Program-made: the position numbers and the translations under genes
Notes under the pieces: model-generated
The model's input: the letters and a program-made list of their open reading frames with translations, nothing else
Told to the model about the DNA's origin: nothing
Database searches by the model: none
Assembly (NCBI GenBank): GCA_944321925.1
Contig: CALUND010000016.1
Location: 62,001 to 126,000, forward strand
Reading direction: 5' to 3'
Source of the DNA: an uncultured Rikenellaceae bacterium
GTDB taxonomy: Bacteria; Bacteroidota; Bacteroidia; Bacteroidales; Rikenellaceae
DNA length: 64,000 nucleotides
In this document: in pieces, positions 8,492-16,906 of the stretch
How the letters are laid out: each line of letters opens with the position of its first letter
How positions within the stretch are numbered: the stretch's first letter is position 1

Positions 8492-9655
8492 TTATTGGTT
8501 ATTGAAAATTTCGGTTGGTTTTGGTTGCTTTTCCTCTCGAAAAAGCAGATACGGGGCTATGCGAGCAGCCTCGTCGGGTGTAAAGATTTTGTCTCTGATC
8601 AAATCTTCAGTGGTTCGCCAACCTCCTTTCAATTGCCTCTCCTTGAGAAGTTTTCTTAATGTTCGCGGCGGAATGTAGGGGTGTTTCCCCAACTCTTTCG
8701 CGCCTGCAAAGTTAATATCTATTTTTTGAATTTTGCAACTGTCGATCGTGATTTGTCGCACGATCCGTTCGAAATTCTGTTCGGTCACGCCCGGGACCTC
8801 GGCCAACTGTTCCACACGGACGAATCCGCCCAACCTTTCGCGATAGGCGATGATCGTGCACACGGTTCGGGGCCCGATGCCGTAGACAGAACGAAGCGTC
8901 GCCGAATCGGCCGAATTGAGTTCGACGGGTTTCCTCTCCTCGACCGTTTCTTGTTCGGGTTCGGGAAAGACCAGATAGGGCGCCAGCCGGGAGGCCATCT
9001 CCTCCGAAACCACGTAGCAGGCGGCGAATTCCTCGAACGAATGCAAACCGCCTTTCATGTCGCGGTAGTTCAGCACGACTTGTGCCTGACGCGGGGAGAA
9101 TCCCAGTGTTGTCAAACCGGCTACCGATGCCGTGTCGAGGGAATAGGGTACGAGTGCGATGGCGGTCGAGTCTTTCGTCGGCGTGTCGGGGTTCCGTTGG
9201 GTCGGGCGCGATTCCGGCGACTGCGGTCGGAGTCGGTATGCGGGGCCGATCTGCAGATAGGGGAGCAGTCGATGGTACATCTCTTCGCTCACCGTGTAAC
9301 AGGAGGCGAAATCTTCCGGGATTTCGAATACCTTGCCATGGGCACGGTACTTGATGATGCCGAGTGCCTGGTTGCGGGAGAATCCGAGTCGGCACAGCTC
9401 GTGGAACGAGACGGTATTGGGATCGAACACGAAGAGCGAGTCTTCCGGTTCCGGTCGGTTCGGAGCCGCCGTGCTCACGGAGTCGAATTTCAGATCGGCG
9501 TATTGGACGAAACTTTGTTCGAATCGTGTGCGGGAGAGTTCGTGGATCAGCCAGGCGACGACAGCCAGAAAGGGAATCAGATAGAGCAGCGCGCGGAACT
9601 CTCTGGCGGAGAGGCTCCACCACGATTTCCAACGCTCTTTGTTTGCTTTTTTCAT
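8492..9655 (-). CDS. Helix-hairpin-helix (ComEA-like) membrane-anchored protein
   Basis: 387 residues: a short basic N-terminus, one membrane segment (about 22-40), a linker, then repeated helix-hairpin-helix-like modules (LCRLGFSRNQALGIIKYR, LTTLGFSPRQAQVVLNYR, and a ComEA-like segment with VYGIGPRTVCTIIAYRE). HhH modules bind the DNA backbone non-specifically; ComEA uses them to hold incoming DNA at the cell surface. A role in DNA uptake here is an inference. The start overlaps the stop of the ubiD gene by one base (TGATG), which indicates translational coupling. Confidence 0.8.
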   Translation of the reverse strand: MKKANKERWKSWWSLSAREFRALLYLIPFLAVVAWLIHELSRTRFEQSFVQYADLKFDSVSTAAPNRPEPEDSLFVFDPNTVSFHELCRLGFSRNQALGIIKYRAHGKVFEIPEDFASCYTVSEEMYHRLLPYLQIGPAYRLRPQSPESRPTQRNPDTPTKDSTAIALVPYSLDTASVAGLTTLGFSPRQAQVVLNYRDMKGGLHSFEEFAACYVVSEEMASRLAPYLVFPEPEQETVEERKPVELNSADSATLRSVYGIGPRTVCTIIAYRERLGGFVRVEQLAEVPGVTEQNFERIVRQITIDSCKIQKIDINFAGAKELGKHPYIPPRTLRKLLKERQLKGGWRTTEDLIRDKIFTPDEAARIAPYLLFREEKQPKPTEIFNNQ

Positions 9656-11493
9656 CAGGCTTCGGCTTTGTCGGTCCGTAGTAGTTTGTTGTAGCGAAGG
9701 GAGGGGGAGAGCAGACGCTCTTCGAATCCGTATTCATGCCATCGGCGATCGACCCGTTCGATGGTGGCTTCGTCGGAGACGACCACATTGGGGAATCGGG
9801 TCGGGAATCCCGGTTTGCCGCCCGTCTTGCTGCGACAATCGGCAATGAGGATCCCGTTTGCCAGACGGAGGTCGCGCCGGGGATCTGTATTGGCCAGGGC
9901 GATCCAGAGCAATTCGCCGGACGTCAGGTCGCGCGTGGCAGAGTCGAACAGGGCTACACAGGCAATGCCTTTGATCTCGTTGGCTGCAAGAAAAGTCTCG
10001 ACATTCGGTTCGGCATCCAGCTCGCATCGTAATATAAGTACACCCCAGGTTTCGACCAGGGAGTCGTCGGCCGTAGAGAAGCCTCCTGCGGCTTGAAACC
10101 GCTCCGGAAGCAATGTTACTTGTTCCTCCGATTCGGAGCCGGTGGCATCGATCAGCAGTTTGCCTCCGTAGCCCGGCGTGGCCGTGGCATGGTCGAGTAT
10201 GTCGAGAACGCCTGTGGCGAAGTGGAGGTCCCTCTGCGGACGGACACGACGCAACTGCAGGGCGAGCGCATCCGTATCGCGGATATCCGTTCCTTCGGGC
10301 ACTACGATGAGATATTTGTTGAACATCATTTGTCCTGCACCCCACAAGGCGCCGGCCACCTTTTCCGGTTGTCCGGCGTAATCCCTGCGGATCGCCACCA
10401 CGGCCAGGTTGTGAGCCGTGCCCGCCTCGGGCATCCACAGCGCTTCGATTTCGGGCTGGATGAGAGCACGCAACGGGGAGAGAAAGATCTTTTCCGTGGC
10501 TCGCGTGATCCAGGCATCCTCCTGAGGCGGAATACCCACGATGGTTGCCGGATAGATCGCATCGCGCCGGTGGGTGATGGCCGTCAGGTGAAAGAGCGGG
10601 TAACGTTCTTCGAGCGAGTAGAATCCGGTGTGGTCGCCGAAAGGTCCCTCCGTGGCCATCTCCTCCTCCGTGTCGACGTAGCCTTCGAGCACGAAATCGC
10701 ACTCTTCCGGAACGAACAGCTCGTTGGTCATGCAACGGACCAGCCGTACGGGTTTTTCCCGAAGAAATCCGGCCAGCAGGTATTCGTCCATGCCTTCGGG
10801 CATGGGTGCCGTGGCGGCGTAGGTATAGACCGGGTCGCCTCCGAGGCAGACGCTCACGGGCATCCGCTTCTGTCCCGACCGTTTCCAGGCTTCGTAGTGT
10901 CGTGCGCCGGTTTTGTGGAGTTGCCAGTGCATGCAGGCGGTATGATCGTCGCGGATCTGCATCCGATACATTCCCACGTTGCGGGAGCCGCTGGCGGGAT
11001 CGACGGTGTGTACCAGCGGAAGGGTGATGAAGCGGCCGCCGTCTCGGGGCCAGCACTTCAGGATGGGGAGCCTGGAGAGACGGGCCTCCTCGCCCTGCCA
11101 GACGACTTCCTGGCAGCTTCCCCGGCCCGATTTGTGCCTCGGCAACCACTCGGAGGCGTGTCCCAACAGAGCGAGCATGCGAAGTTTGTCGGCCCAATGC
11201 GTTTTCGGGGCGAAGGTCTCATTGAGCAGGGCGTCGATGCGACGAGGTATCTCCTCCAGCGACTGCTGTCCGAGGGCCATTGCCATTCGTTTCTCAGATC
11301 CGAACAGGTTGATTGCCAACGGGAAGTCCGTTCCTGTGTTTTCGAAAAGCAGAACTGGTCCGCCCTCTTCGGATTTGACCACCCGATCGGTGATTTCGGC
11401 AATCTCCAACGAAGGATCGACCGGAACGGAGATGCGTTTTACTTCTCCTGCATGTTCCAACCGGGAGAGAAATTCGGAAAGACTCTTGTACAT
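9655..11493 (-). CDS. UbiD-family prenyl-FMN decarboxylase
   Basis: The 612-residue protein has the UbiD signature EGPFGDHTGFYS and the early DHTACMHWQLHK segment, which in the family bind prenylated FMN and its metal ions. UbiD enzymes reversibly decarboxylate aromatic or unsaturated acids. Bacteroidota members are usually annotated as menaquinone-biosynthesis decarboxylases, but the substrate cannot be read from sequence. The open frame runs far upstream, yet the ATG at 11491-11493 fits the family N-terminus (MYKSLSEFL) and a perfect promoter precedes it (11514-11545). It is the first gene of a likely ubiD-HhH-rpsU operon. Confidence 0.88.
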   Translation of the reverse strand: MYKSLSEFLSRLEHAGEVKRISVPVDPSLEIAEITDRVVKSEEGGPVLLFENTGTDFPLAINLFGSEKRMAMALGQQSLEEIPRRIDALLNETFAPKTHWADKLRMLALLGHASEWLPRHKSGRGSCQEVVWQGEEARLSRLPILKCWPRDGGRFITLPLVHTVDPASGSRNVGMYRMQIRDDHTACMHWQLHKTGARHYEAWKRSGQKRMPVSVCLGGDPVYTYAATAPMPEGMDEYLLAGFLREKPVRLVRCMTNELFVPEECDFVLEGYVDTEEEMATEGPFGDHTGFYSLEERYPLFHLTAITHRRDAIYPATIVGIPPQEDAWITRATEKIFLSPLRALIQPEIEALWMPEAGTAHNLAVVAIRRDYAGQPEKVAGALWGAGQMMFNKYLIVVPEGTDIRDTDALALQLRRVRPQRDLHFATGVLDILDHATATPGYGGKLLIDATGSESEEQVTLLPERFQAAGGFSTADDSLVETWGVLILRCELDAEPNVETFLAANEIKGIACVALFDSATRDLTSGELLWIALANTDPRRDLRLANGILIADCRSKTGGKPGFPTRFPNVVVSDEATIERVDRRWHEYGFEERLLSPSLRYNKLLRTDKAEA

Positions 11494-11513
11494 GGTTGTC
11501 GGATCAATGGTTA

Positions 11514-11545
11514 CAAAGATAGGGAAAGCCGGCAGTAAAAGCAAA
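11514..11545 (-). promoter_or_regulatory. Promoter of ubiD: TTTG-N20-TATCTTTG
   Basis: On the minus strand the -33 TTTG (11542-11545) and -7 TATCTTTG (11514-11521) are spaced by 20 bases, close to the Bacteroidota consensus. The predicted leader to the ATG at 11493 is about 16 bases. Confidence 0.75.
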
Positions 11546-11829
11546 CGGTTCCGAAGGTGGCGGAGAGGGGCGTAGCTGCATGGGCCGAGGAGGAGATGTG
11601 GGGGGGATGAGAGCGCTCCGGAGAGTGTCTTGCAGTCGATTTTTCGTCCCTGTTTCGGGGGCGGATGCGTCGCGGGAGGGCACGTTCCGCTTTCTTGATT
11701 TTTTTTCGGGGCAACTCGACACGTCTCCCAATAATCCGGTGTGTTGTTGGGTATTCCACCAAACCCGTTCCGAGATTGATGCGTTAGGATGCGGTTCGGC
11801 ATAACTTCCCATGAAAACTTCGGTTTCCG

Positions 11830-11861
11830 TTTGGCTCTGCCCGTACCTTTTTTTATATTTG
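11830..11861 (+). promoter_or_regulatory. Promoter TTTG-N20-TATATTTG
   Basis: -33 TTTG at 11830-11833 and -7 TATATTTG at 11854-11861, 20 bases apart. The predicted transcript start near 11866 favours the ATG at 11887 over the one at 11872. Confidence 0.75.
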
Positions 11862-11886
11862 CAGCGACTGAATGGAACAGAGTCGA

Positions 11887-12288
11887 ATGAAAAGGGTCGT
11901 TTTGCTGTTTGTCGTGCTTTTTGCCGCACTTCGTTTTGCGACACCGGGCGAATGGATCTTCGCTCAGCCGGTTGCGGAGATGTGTTCGCAAGAAGTGGTT
12001 GCAGAAGCATCGGTTTCGGCGGCCAACGATATCCGGGGCGTGGAACTGGCTCTCGAGGCCAACTCTCTTTTTGCTCCGCCCGTTTCGCAACCGACGGTCG
12101 TTCCGCCGGAACGTACCTTACCTTCGTTCCGGCTCTCTCATGCAACGATTTTCTCAGGGCGCGCCTTGTATGCGTCGAAGTGGCCGAATGGATTCGCAGA
12201 CGACCGCTGTTTTGCACCTGTCAAAGTCGTATCGGTCAATCGCGCAGCGGATTATTACGTTTTTCGGCTGAATCGCATTCTCATTTAG
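11887..12288 (+). CDS. Small secreted or membrane protein of unknown function
   Basis: 133 residues with an N-terminal hydrophobic segment (MKRVVLLFVVLFAAL) that reads as a signal peptide or anchor, then a soluble part with no motif I recognise. Its C-terminus ends in an aromatic/aliphatic stretch (YYVFRLNRILI). An upstream ATG at 11872 is in frame but lies only about 6 bases from the predicted transcript start, so 11887 is preferred. It has its own strong promoter. It may be a Bacteroidota-specific envelope protein; no function is assigned. Confidence 0.6.
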   Translation: MKRVVLLFVVLFAALRFATPGEWIFAQPVAEMCSQEVVAEASVSAANDIRGVELALEANSLFAPPVSQPTVVPPERTLPSFRLSHATIFSGRALYASKWPNGFADDRCFAPVKVVSVNRAADYYVFRLNRILI

Positions 12289-12407
12289 CAGTTGCTTTTT
12301 TTGCATCGGTTTCGAGCCGTCCGGCCTGATCGGTATGAACAGGCAGGATGTGTGTCTTGTCTATTTATCAAAATTGAATGCAACGCTAAAACGAATCGAA
12401 GCGATTT

Positions 12408-12941
12408 ATGGAAAAAACAGAACGGATCGATCGGGGTATCTACTCCTGCTCGGCCCAGATCAGAAAAAAATATACGAATCCCAAATGGGCCCTGACTGTC
12501 TCGGTCATCGGTCTTGCATTGATATTTTTCTATTGGTACGTTCCGGGGGTTTCGGAACACGTGTTGCTCGCCGAATGGATTCTTACGTTGGGCGTATGCG
12601 GCCTGTTGACCGCTGTGACACTGCTCTTTTTCTATCTGTTCGGTGACTGTGCCAAGCCTTTCTACATCCCGACAGGCCAACCGATGGAGCGTACGGAGCT
12701 CTATTTCGACGATGCCGAAGCCGAAAAGGTGAAACGGTTGGCGGAAGCGGGCGATTTCAATGCCGTTTCGCGTGTTCCGCGCAGCTATCGGCCGGGTTAT
12801 ATGCTGGTGATCTACCGCAGCAGCGATCGGCAACTGGTCTGTTCGCAGTTGATCGATTGCAACGGAGTGTCATCGCATCCTGTCACCCCGATCGGGGTCT
12901 TTGAGAAGGGACATTTCACCTTTTCCGAGTCGCTTTTATAA
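12408..12941 (+). CDS. Two-segment membrane protein, paralogue A
   Basis: 177 residues. A basic N-terminus is followed by two membrane segments (about 28-48 and 56-80) and a soluble domain containing ERTELYFDDAEAEKVKRL and an aliphatic strand MLVIYRSSD. The next gene (12975-13517) has the same plan and matching motifs, so the pair arose by duplication. No known family was recognised. The gap to the paralogue is 33 bp, so the two are likely co-transcribed. Confidence 0.7.
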   Translation: MEKTERIDRGIYSCSAQIRKKYTNPKWALTVSVIGLALIFFYWYVPGVSEHVLLAEWILTLGVCGLLTAVTLLFFYLFGDCAKPFYIPTGQPMERTELYFDDAEAEKVKRLAEAGDFNAVSRVPRSYRPGYMLVIYRSSDRQLVCSQLIDCNGVSSHPVTPIGVFEKGHFTFSESLL

Positions 12942-12974
12942 CGAATAACGTTTTTATTTTTAAGCTGAAAAATC

Positions 12975-13517
12975 ATGAACGACAATACATTCAAACATAT
13001 CGATCAGGCTATTTATGAAATGCCTGACATGCAGGTGGTCCGTCGGCGCAAGAGCCTGTTGCCCGCATTTTTGCTGCTGGTTATCGGAGCTGCGATGATC
13101 ACCCTTTGTATGACCTCACCCGGTGTGACGGCCAATGCCAACCTGCACGCTTCGCTGTTGGTCTGTGGCTGGGTTCTCGTGCTCGTAGGCGGAATCATTC
13201 TGCTTGTCCGTCTGTTTGGGAAGGGCAGCGTACCTTACAACCTGACCGGTAGGGAGAAACTCAAACGCAAAGAGTTCTATTTCGAAACGGGTAAGCTCCC
13301 CGAAGTGAAAGAGTGCCTGCGGCGGGGCGATTTGGAGGCGCTCGGTCGCATCCCCCGCATCACCACCCCGGTAGCCGTGCTGGTGGTCTATCGGGGAGTA
13401 ACGAGCGGTTCGCTCATGTGTCAGCCACTCGAATATATTCCCCACGAATATGTCCCTGTCGCAGAAATGGCTATTTTCAAACCGGAAGAGGTGAAAGTTT
13501 CGTCTGTCTGGTTTTGA
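12975..13517 (+). CDS. Two-segment membrane protein, paralogue B
   Basis: 180 residues with the same architecture as its upstream neighbour: basic N-terminus, two membrane segments (about 28-48 and 58-80), then a soluble domain with KRKEFYFETGKLPEVKECL, GDLEALGRIPR and AVLVVYRG, aligning with ELYFD, GDFNAVSRVPR and MLVIYRS of paralogue A. The soluble domain probably faces the cytoplasm by the positive-inside rule (inference). Function unknown. It is followed after 46 bp by the NhaD antiporter, which has its own -7 box. Confidence 0.7.
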   Translation: MNDNTFKHIDQAIYEMPDMQVVRRRKSLLPAFLLLVIGAAMITLCMTSPGVTANANLHASLLVCGWVLVLVGGIILLVRLFGKGSVPYNLTGREKLKRKEFYFETGKLPEVKECLRRGDLEALGRIPRITTPVAVLVVYRGVTSGSLMCQPLEYIPHEYVPVAEMAIFKPEEVKVSSVWF

Positions 13518-13527
13518 AAAAAATGCC

Positions 13528-13535
13528 TATCTTTG
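13528..13535 (+). promoter_or_regulatory. -7 element TATCTTTG for nhaD
   Basis: Exact TAnnTTTG match 28 bases before the nhaD ATG. No -33 TTTG lies at the usual distance. Confidence 0.55.
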
Positions 13536-13563
13536 GGATCTGTAAAATAAACGGATCTTTGGT

Positions 13564-14910
13564 ATGGCAGTAACAGGAATGATTGCCGTCTTCATCGTCG
13601 GCTATGTGTTCATTGCACTGGAACACAAGATCAAGATCAACAAGTCGGCCACGGCCCTTCTCATGAGCGGTGTGCTTTGGACGATTTTCATCCTTTCCGC
13701 TCACCGTTTCGGATTGACCGTAGAGCAGGTCAATGCGGATATCGCGACGGGGCTGGAGTCGGCATGCGAGATTTTGGTCTATCTGATCGGAGCCATGACG
13801 ATTGTCGATCTGATCGACCTGCACGGCGGATTCAACTTCATTACGCGGAAAATCACTACGCGGAATAAAGTGAAGTTGTTGTGGATCATCACGATCATCA
13901 CGTTTTTCATGTCGGCGGCCCTCGACAACATGACCACCACCATCATCATGGTTATGTTGTTGCGCAAGTTGATCGCGAATTACAAGGAGCGATGGGTCTT
14001 TGCCAGCGTGATCGTGATTGCGGCCAACAGCGGCGGTGCCTGGTCGCCTATCGGCGATGTGACGACGATCATGCTGTGGATGAAGGGAAATGTCTCTTCG
14101 CAAGGTCTGATGGGGTGGCTCTTCCTACCGAGCGTGGTTTCGACGGCGATACCGGCTTTTGTCGCTTCGCGTATTCTGCGGGGAATCATCACTGCTCCGG
14201 GCTATGAGGATGAGTCGGCGAATCTCCCCGAAGGCATCACGGAGAAGGACAGTCGTTTCCTGTTGGTGTTGGGCGTGTTGATGCTGCTTTTCGTGCCGGT
14301 TTACAAGACGATTACCCACCTGCCTCCATACATGGCGATGATGATTTCGCTCGGTGTGATGTGGCTCGTGACGGAGGTGATGTACGACAAGAAACGGGAC
14401 ATCGAGGAGTCGATCAAGGAGCGCGTCGCGAAGGTGCTCAAACACATCGACATGTCGACGATCCTCTTTTTCCTCGGCATTTTGATGGCTGTTTCGGCCT
14501 TGGAGAGTGCAGGGGTATTGGGCGATTTCGCCGGATTCCTCGACCGAAAGGTGCATAACATCTATGCCATCAATACGTTGATCGGTGTGCTCTCTTCGAT
14601 CGTGGATAATGTGCCGTTGGTGGCTGCGACGATGGGTATGTATCCCGTGGCCGATCCGACTACTGTGGCGGCAGCGGCCGACCCCTCTTTTGCCGGACTG
14701 TTCGTTGCGGACGGCCCATTCTGGCATCTGTTGGCCTACTGCGCGGGTGTCGGAGGTAGTCTGCTTATCATCGGTTCGGCTGCCGGCGTTGTAGCCATGG
14801 GGCTGGAGAAGATCAATTTTATGTGGTATCTGAAAAATTTCTCGCTCATGGCTTTCATCGGATATTTGGCCGGTATCGGTGTATTCATGTTGGAAATGCT
14901 CTTGTTCTGA
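13564..14910 (+). CDS. nhaD: NhaD-type Na+/H+ antiporter
   Basis: 448 residues with about 12 membrane segments. It matches the NhaD branch of the ion-transporter superfamily, with the conserved polar stretches SAALDNMTTT and NSGGAWSPIGDVTT in the membrane core and SSIVDNVPLVAA in the second half. NhaD exports Na+ (or Li+) in exchange for protons at the inner membrane and supports pH and salt homeostasis. Length is normal for the family. A terminator follows directly. Confidence 0.93.
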   Translation: MAVTGMIAVFIVGYVFIALEHKIKINKSATALLMSGVLWTIFILSAHRFGLTVEQVNADIATGLESACEILVYLIGAMTIVDLIDLHGGFNFITRKITTRNKVKLLWIITIITFFMSAALDNMTTTIIMVMLLRKLIANYKERWVFASVIVIAANSGGAWSPIGDVTTIMLWMKGNVSSQGLMGWLFLPSVVSTAIPAFVASRILRGIITAPGYEDESANLPEGITEKDSRFLLVLGVLMLLFVPVYKTITHLPPYMAMMISLGVMWLVTEVMYDKKRDIEESIKERVAKVLKHIDMSTILFFLGILMAVSALESAGVLGDFAGFLDRKVHNIYAINTLIGVLSSIVDNVPLVAATMGMYPVADPTTVAAAADPSFAGLFVADGPFWHLLAYCAGVGGSLLIIGSAAGVVAMGLEKINFMWYLKNFSLMAFIGYLAGIGVFMLEMLLF

Positions 14911-14941
14911 GCCATTTGCAAATATTTTTATTTAAAAAGAG

Positions 14942-14980
14942 GTCTCCATTGTTTTTTTGCTAACAGTGGAGGCTTTTTTT
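14942..14980 (+). terminator. Rho-independent terminator of nhaD
   Basis: A 12-bp stem (two G-T pairs; 14942-14953 with 14962-14973) is followed by seven T. Confidence 0.88.
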
Positions 14981-14994
14981 CGTTTAATTTTGCT

Positions 14995-15002
14995 TATCTT
15001 TG
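14995..15002 (+). promoter_or_regulatory. -7 element TATCTTTG for mutA
   Basis: Exact -7 box 38 bases before the mutA ATG, just after the nhaD terminator. The T-run of that terminator is close to where a -33 element would fall. Confidence 0.6.
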
Positions 15003-15039
15003 GCGCGTTTGAAATAACCTAAATCCAAAATAATCAGTT

Positions 15040-16893
15040 ATGGCAAGTAACACGAAAGAAAAGCTGTTCACGGAATTCCCGCCGATCTCTACGGAGCAGT
15101 GGGAAGAGGTGATTCACGCTGACCTGAAAGGTGCCGATTATGAGCGCAAGCTGGTGTGGCGGACCGACGAAGGTTTCAACGTGCGTCCCTATTACCGCGC
15201 GGAGAACCTGAAGGATATCCCGTTCCTGGCAAGCGAAATCGGACGTTTCCCCTTCACGCGGAGCGTCTGCCGCAGCAACTCGTGGCGAGTGCACCAAACC
15301 ATCGGGGTGAAATGCCCTAAGGAGGCCAATGCTCAGGCCCTCAAGGTGCTCAATGCGGGTATCGACTCGCTCGGCTTCTGCATCTCGGACGAGAAGTTCT
15401 CGGCAAAGGACCTCGATGAGTTGCTCTCCGGTATCTCCATTCCTGCAGTGGAGATCGTTTTCCTTGGTCACGGTGTAGCGAATGTGGCGGAGCTCATGCT
15501 TCAGAAACTGGCTGCCGACGGGGTAAAACCGGAGGAGGCCCGCATCTGTTTCGTGATCGACCCGATCATCAAGAAGCTGTCGCTCCAGGGACAATTCGGT
15601 TGCTCGGAGGATGGCTCCTGCTGCTTCGAGAAGATCGCAGGGCTGATCAAGAAGGCCGCTGCCTACAAGCATGTTCGCATGGTGGGCGTGAGCGGAAACT
15701 ATTTCCACAACAGCGGTTCGACGATCGTACAGGAGTTGGCCTTCTCGCTGGCTGCCGGACATGAGTATCTCGTACGTCTGATGGAGCAGGGTGTCGATAT
15801 CGATGCTGCTGCCCGTTCGATCCGTTTTGTTTTTGCGGTCAGCTCCAACTACTTTATGGAGATTGCCAAATTCCGTGCGGCCCGCATGCTCTGGGCCAAC
15901 ATCGTGAAGGCTTACGCTCCGCAGAAGGAGTGCTCGTGCAAGATGTATATCCATGCCGAGACCTCGAAGTGGAACCAGACGGTCTACGATCCCTATGTCA
16001 ACATGCTGCGCGGCACGACCGAGTCGATGAGCGCTACGATCGCCGGGGTGCATTCGTTGGAGGTCGTTCCGTTCGACGCCGCTTTCGAAAAACCGACCGA
16101 TTTCAGTTCGCGTATCGCCCGCAACGTGCAGTTGCTGCTTAAACATGAGTCTCATTTCGATCAGGTGGTCGATCCTGCGGGCGGTTCCTATTACGTGGAG
16201 AATCTCACGAAGAGTATCGCAGAGCAGGCCTGGAAACTTTTCAAGGAGGTCGAAGAGCGGGGCGGTTACATCGCCGCATTCAAGGAGGGATTTATCGTGG
16301 GCGCCGTGGAGGCTTCTGCAGCTGCCAAGGACAAGGCTGTCGCAACCCGTCGCCAGTCGTTGCTCGGAGCCAACCAGTTCCCCAACTTCGCGGAGGTGGC
16401 CGGCGACGAGATCACGACCGAGGCCGTAACCCGTCAGCAAAATGGCGACAATACCCTCAAACCTTACCGCGGTGCAATGGCTTTCGAGGAGATGCGTTTG
16501 CGGACCGATCGCAGCGGCAAGGCCCCCAAAGCCTTCATGCTCACCTGCGGAAACCTGGCCATGGCTCGTGCCCGTGCCCAGTTCTCGTGCAACTTCTTCG
16601 CCTGTGCCGGTATTCGTGTGCAGGACAATACCTTCTTCCACAGCGTGGAGGAGGGCGTGAAAGCCGCTCTCGAGACCAAGGCCGATATCGTCGTTGTCTG
16701 CGCTTCGGACGACGACTACATTACGGTCGCACCGGAGGCTCAAAAATTGTTGGGCGATCGTGCGATTCTCGTTGTGGCCGGAGCCCCGGCCAGCCAGCCT
16801 GAACTGGAGGCTCAGGGCATTACTCGCTTTATTTCCGTGCGGAGCAACGTGCTCGAAACGCTTCGCGGCTATTTGAAAGAACTCGGTATCTAA
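15040..16893 (+). CDS. mutA: Methylmalonyl-CoA mutase small subunit
   Basis: 617 residues. The N-terminal two thirds are the mutase TIM barrel ([33 protein letters not shown]). The C-terminal domain is B12-binding-like but lacks the DxHxxG cobalt-ligand motif, as is normal for the non-catalytic small subunit. With MutB it forms the heterodimer that interconverts succinyl-CoA and methylmalonyl-CoA in the cytoplasm, the route to propionate. The large subunit gene starts 13 bp downstream. Confidence 0.95.
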   Translation: MASNTKEKLFTEFPPISTEQWEEVIHADLKGADYERKLVWRTDEGFNVRPYYRAENLKDIPFLASEIGRFPFTRSVCRSNSWRVHQTIGVKCPKEANAQALKVLNAGIDSLGFCISDEKFSAKDLDELLSGISIPAVEIVFLGHGVANVAELMLQKLAADGVKPEEARICFVIDPIIKKLSLQGQFGCSEDGSCCFEKIAGLIKKAAAYKHVRMVGVSGNYFHNSGSTIVQELAFSLAAGHEYLVRLMEQGVDIDAAARSIRFVFAVSSNYFMEIAKFRAARMLWANIVKAYAPQKECSCKMYIHAETSKWNQTVYDPYVNMLRGTTESMSATIAGVHSLEVVPFDAAFEKPTDFSSRIARNVQLLLKHESHFDQVVDPAGGSYYVENLTKSIAEQAWKLFKEVEERGGYIAAFKEGFIVGAVEASAAAKDKAVATRRQSLLGANQFPNFAEVAGDEITTEAVTRQQNGDNTLKPYRGAMAFEEMRLRTDRSGKAPKAFMLTCGNLAMARARAQFSCNFFACAGIRVQDNTFFHSVEEGVKAALETKADIVVVCASDDDYITVAPEAQKLLGDRAILVVAGAPASQPELEAQGITRFISVRSNVLETLRGYLKELGI

Positions 16894-16906
16894 ACAGGAG
16901 AGAGAA

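Larger units (their letters stand above)
11494..11886. other. Divergent promoter region
   Basis: No gene is seen between ubiD (minus) and the small membrane/secreted protein (plus). It holds two well-formed promoters facing outward, at 11514-11545 and 11830-11861. Nothing else was recognised. Confidence 0.6.

Noticed and set aside
15034-16743. 569-codon open frame antisense to mutA (and a 543-codon one antisense to mutB)
   Set aside because: Shadow of a codon-biased GC-rich gene; no family features and no promoter or ribosome site.
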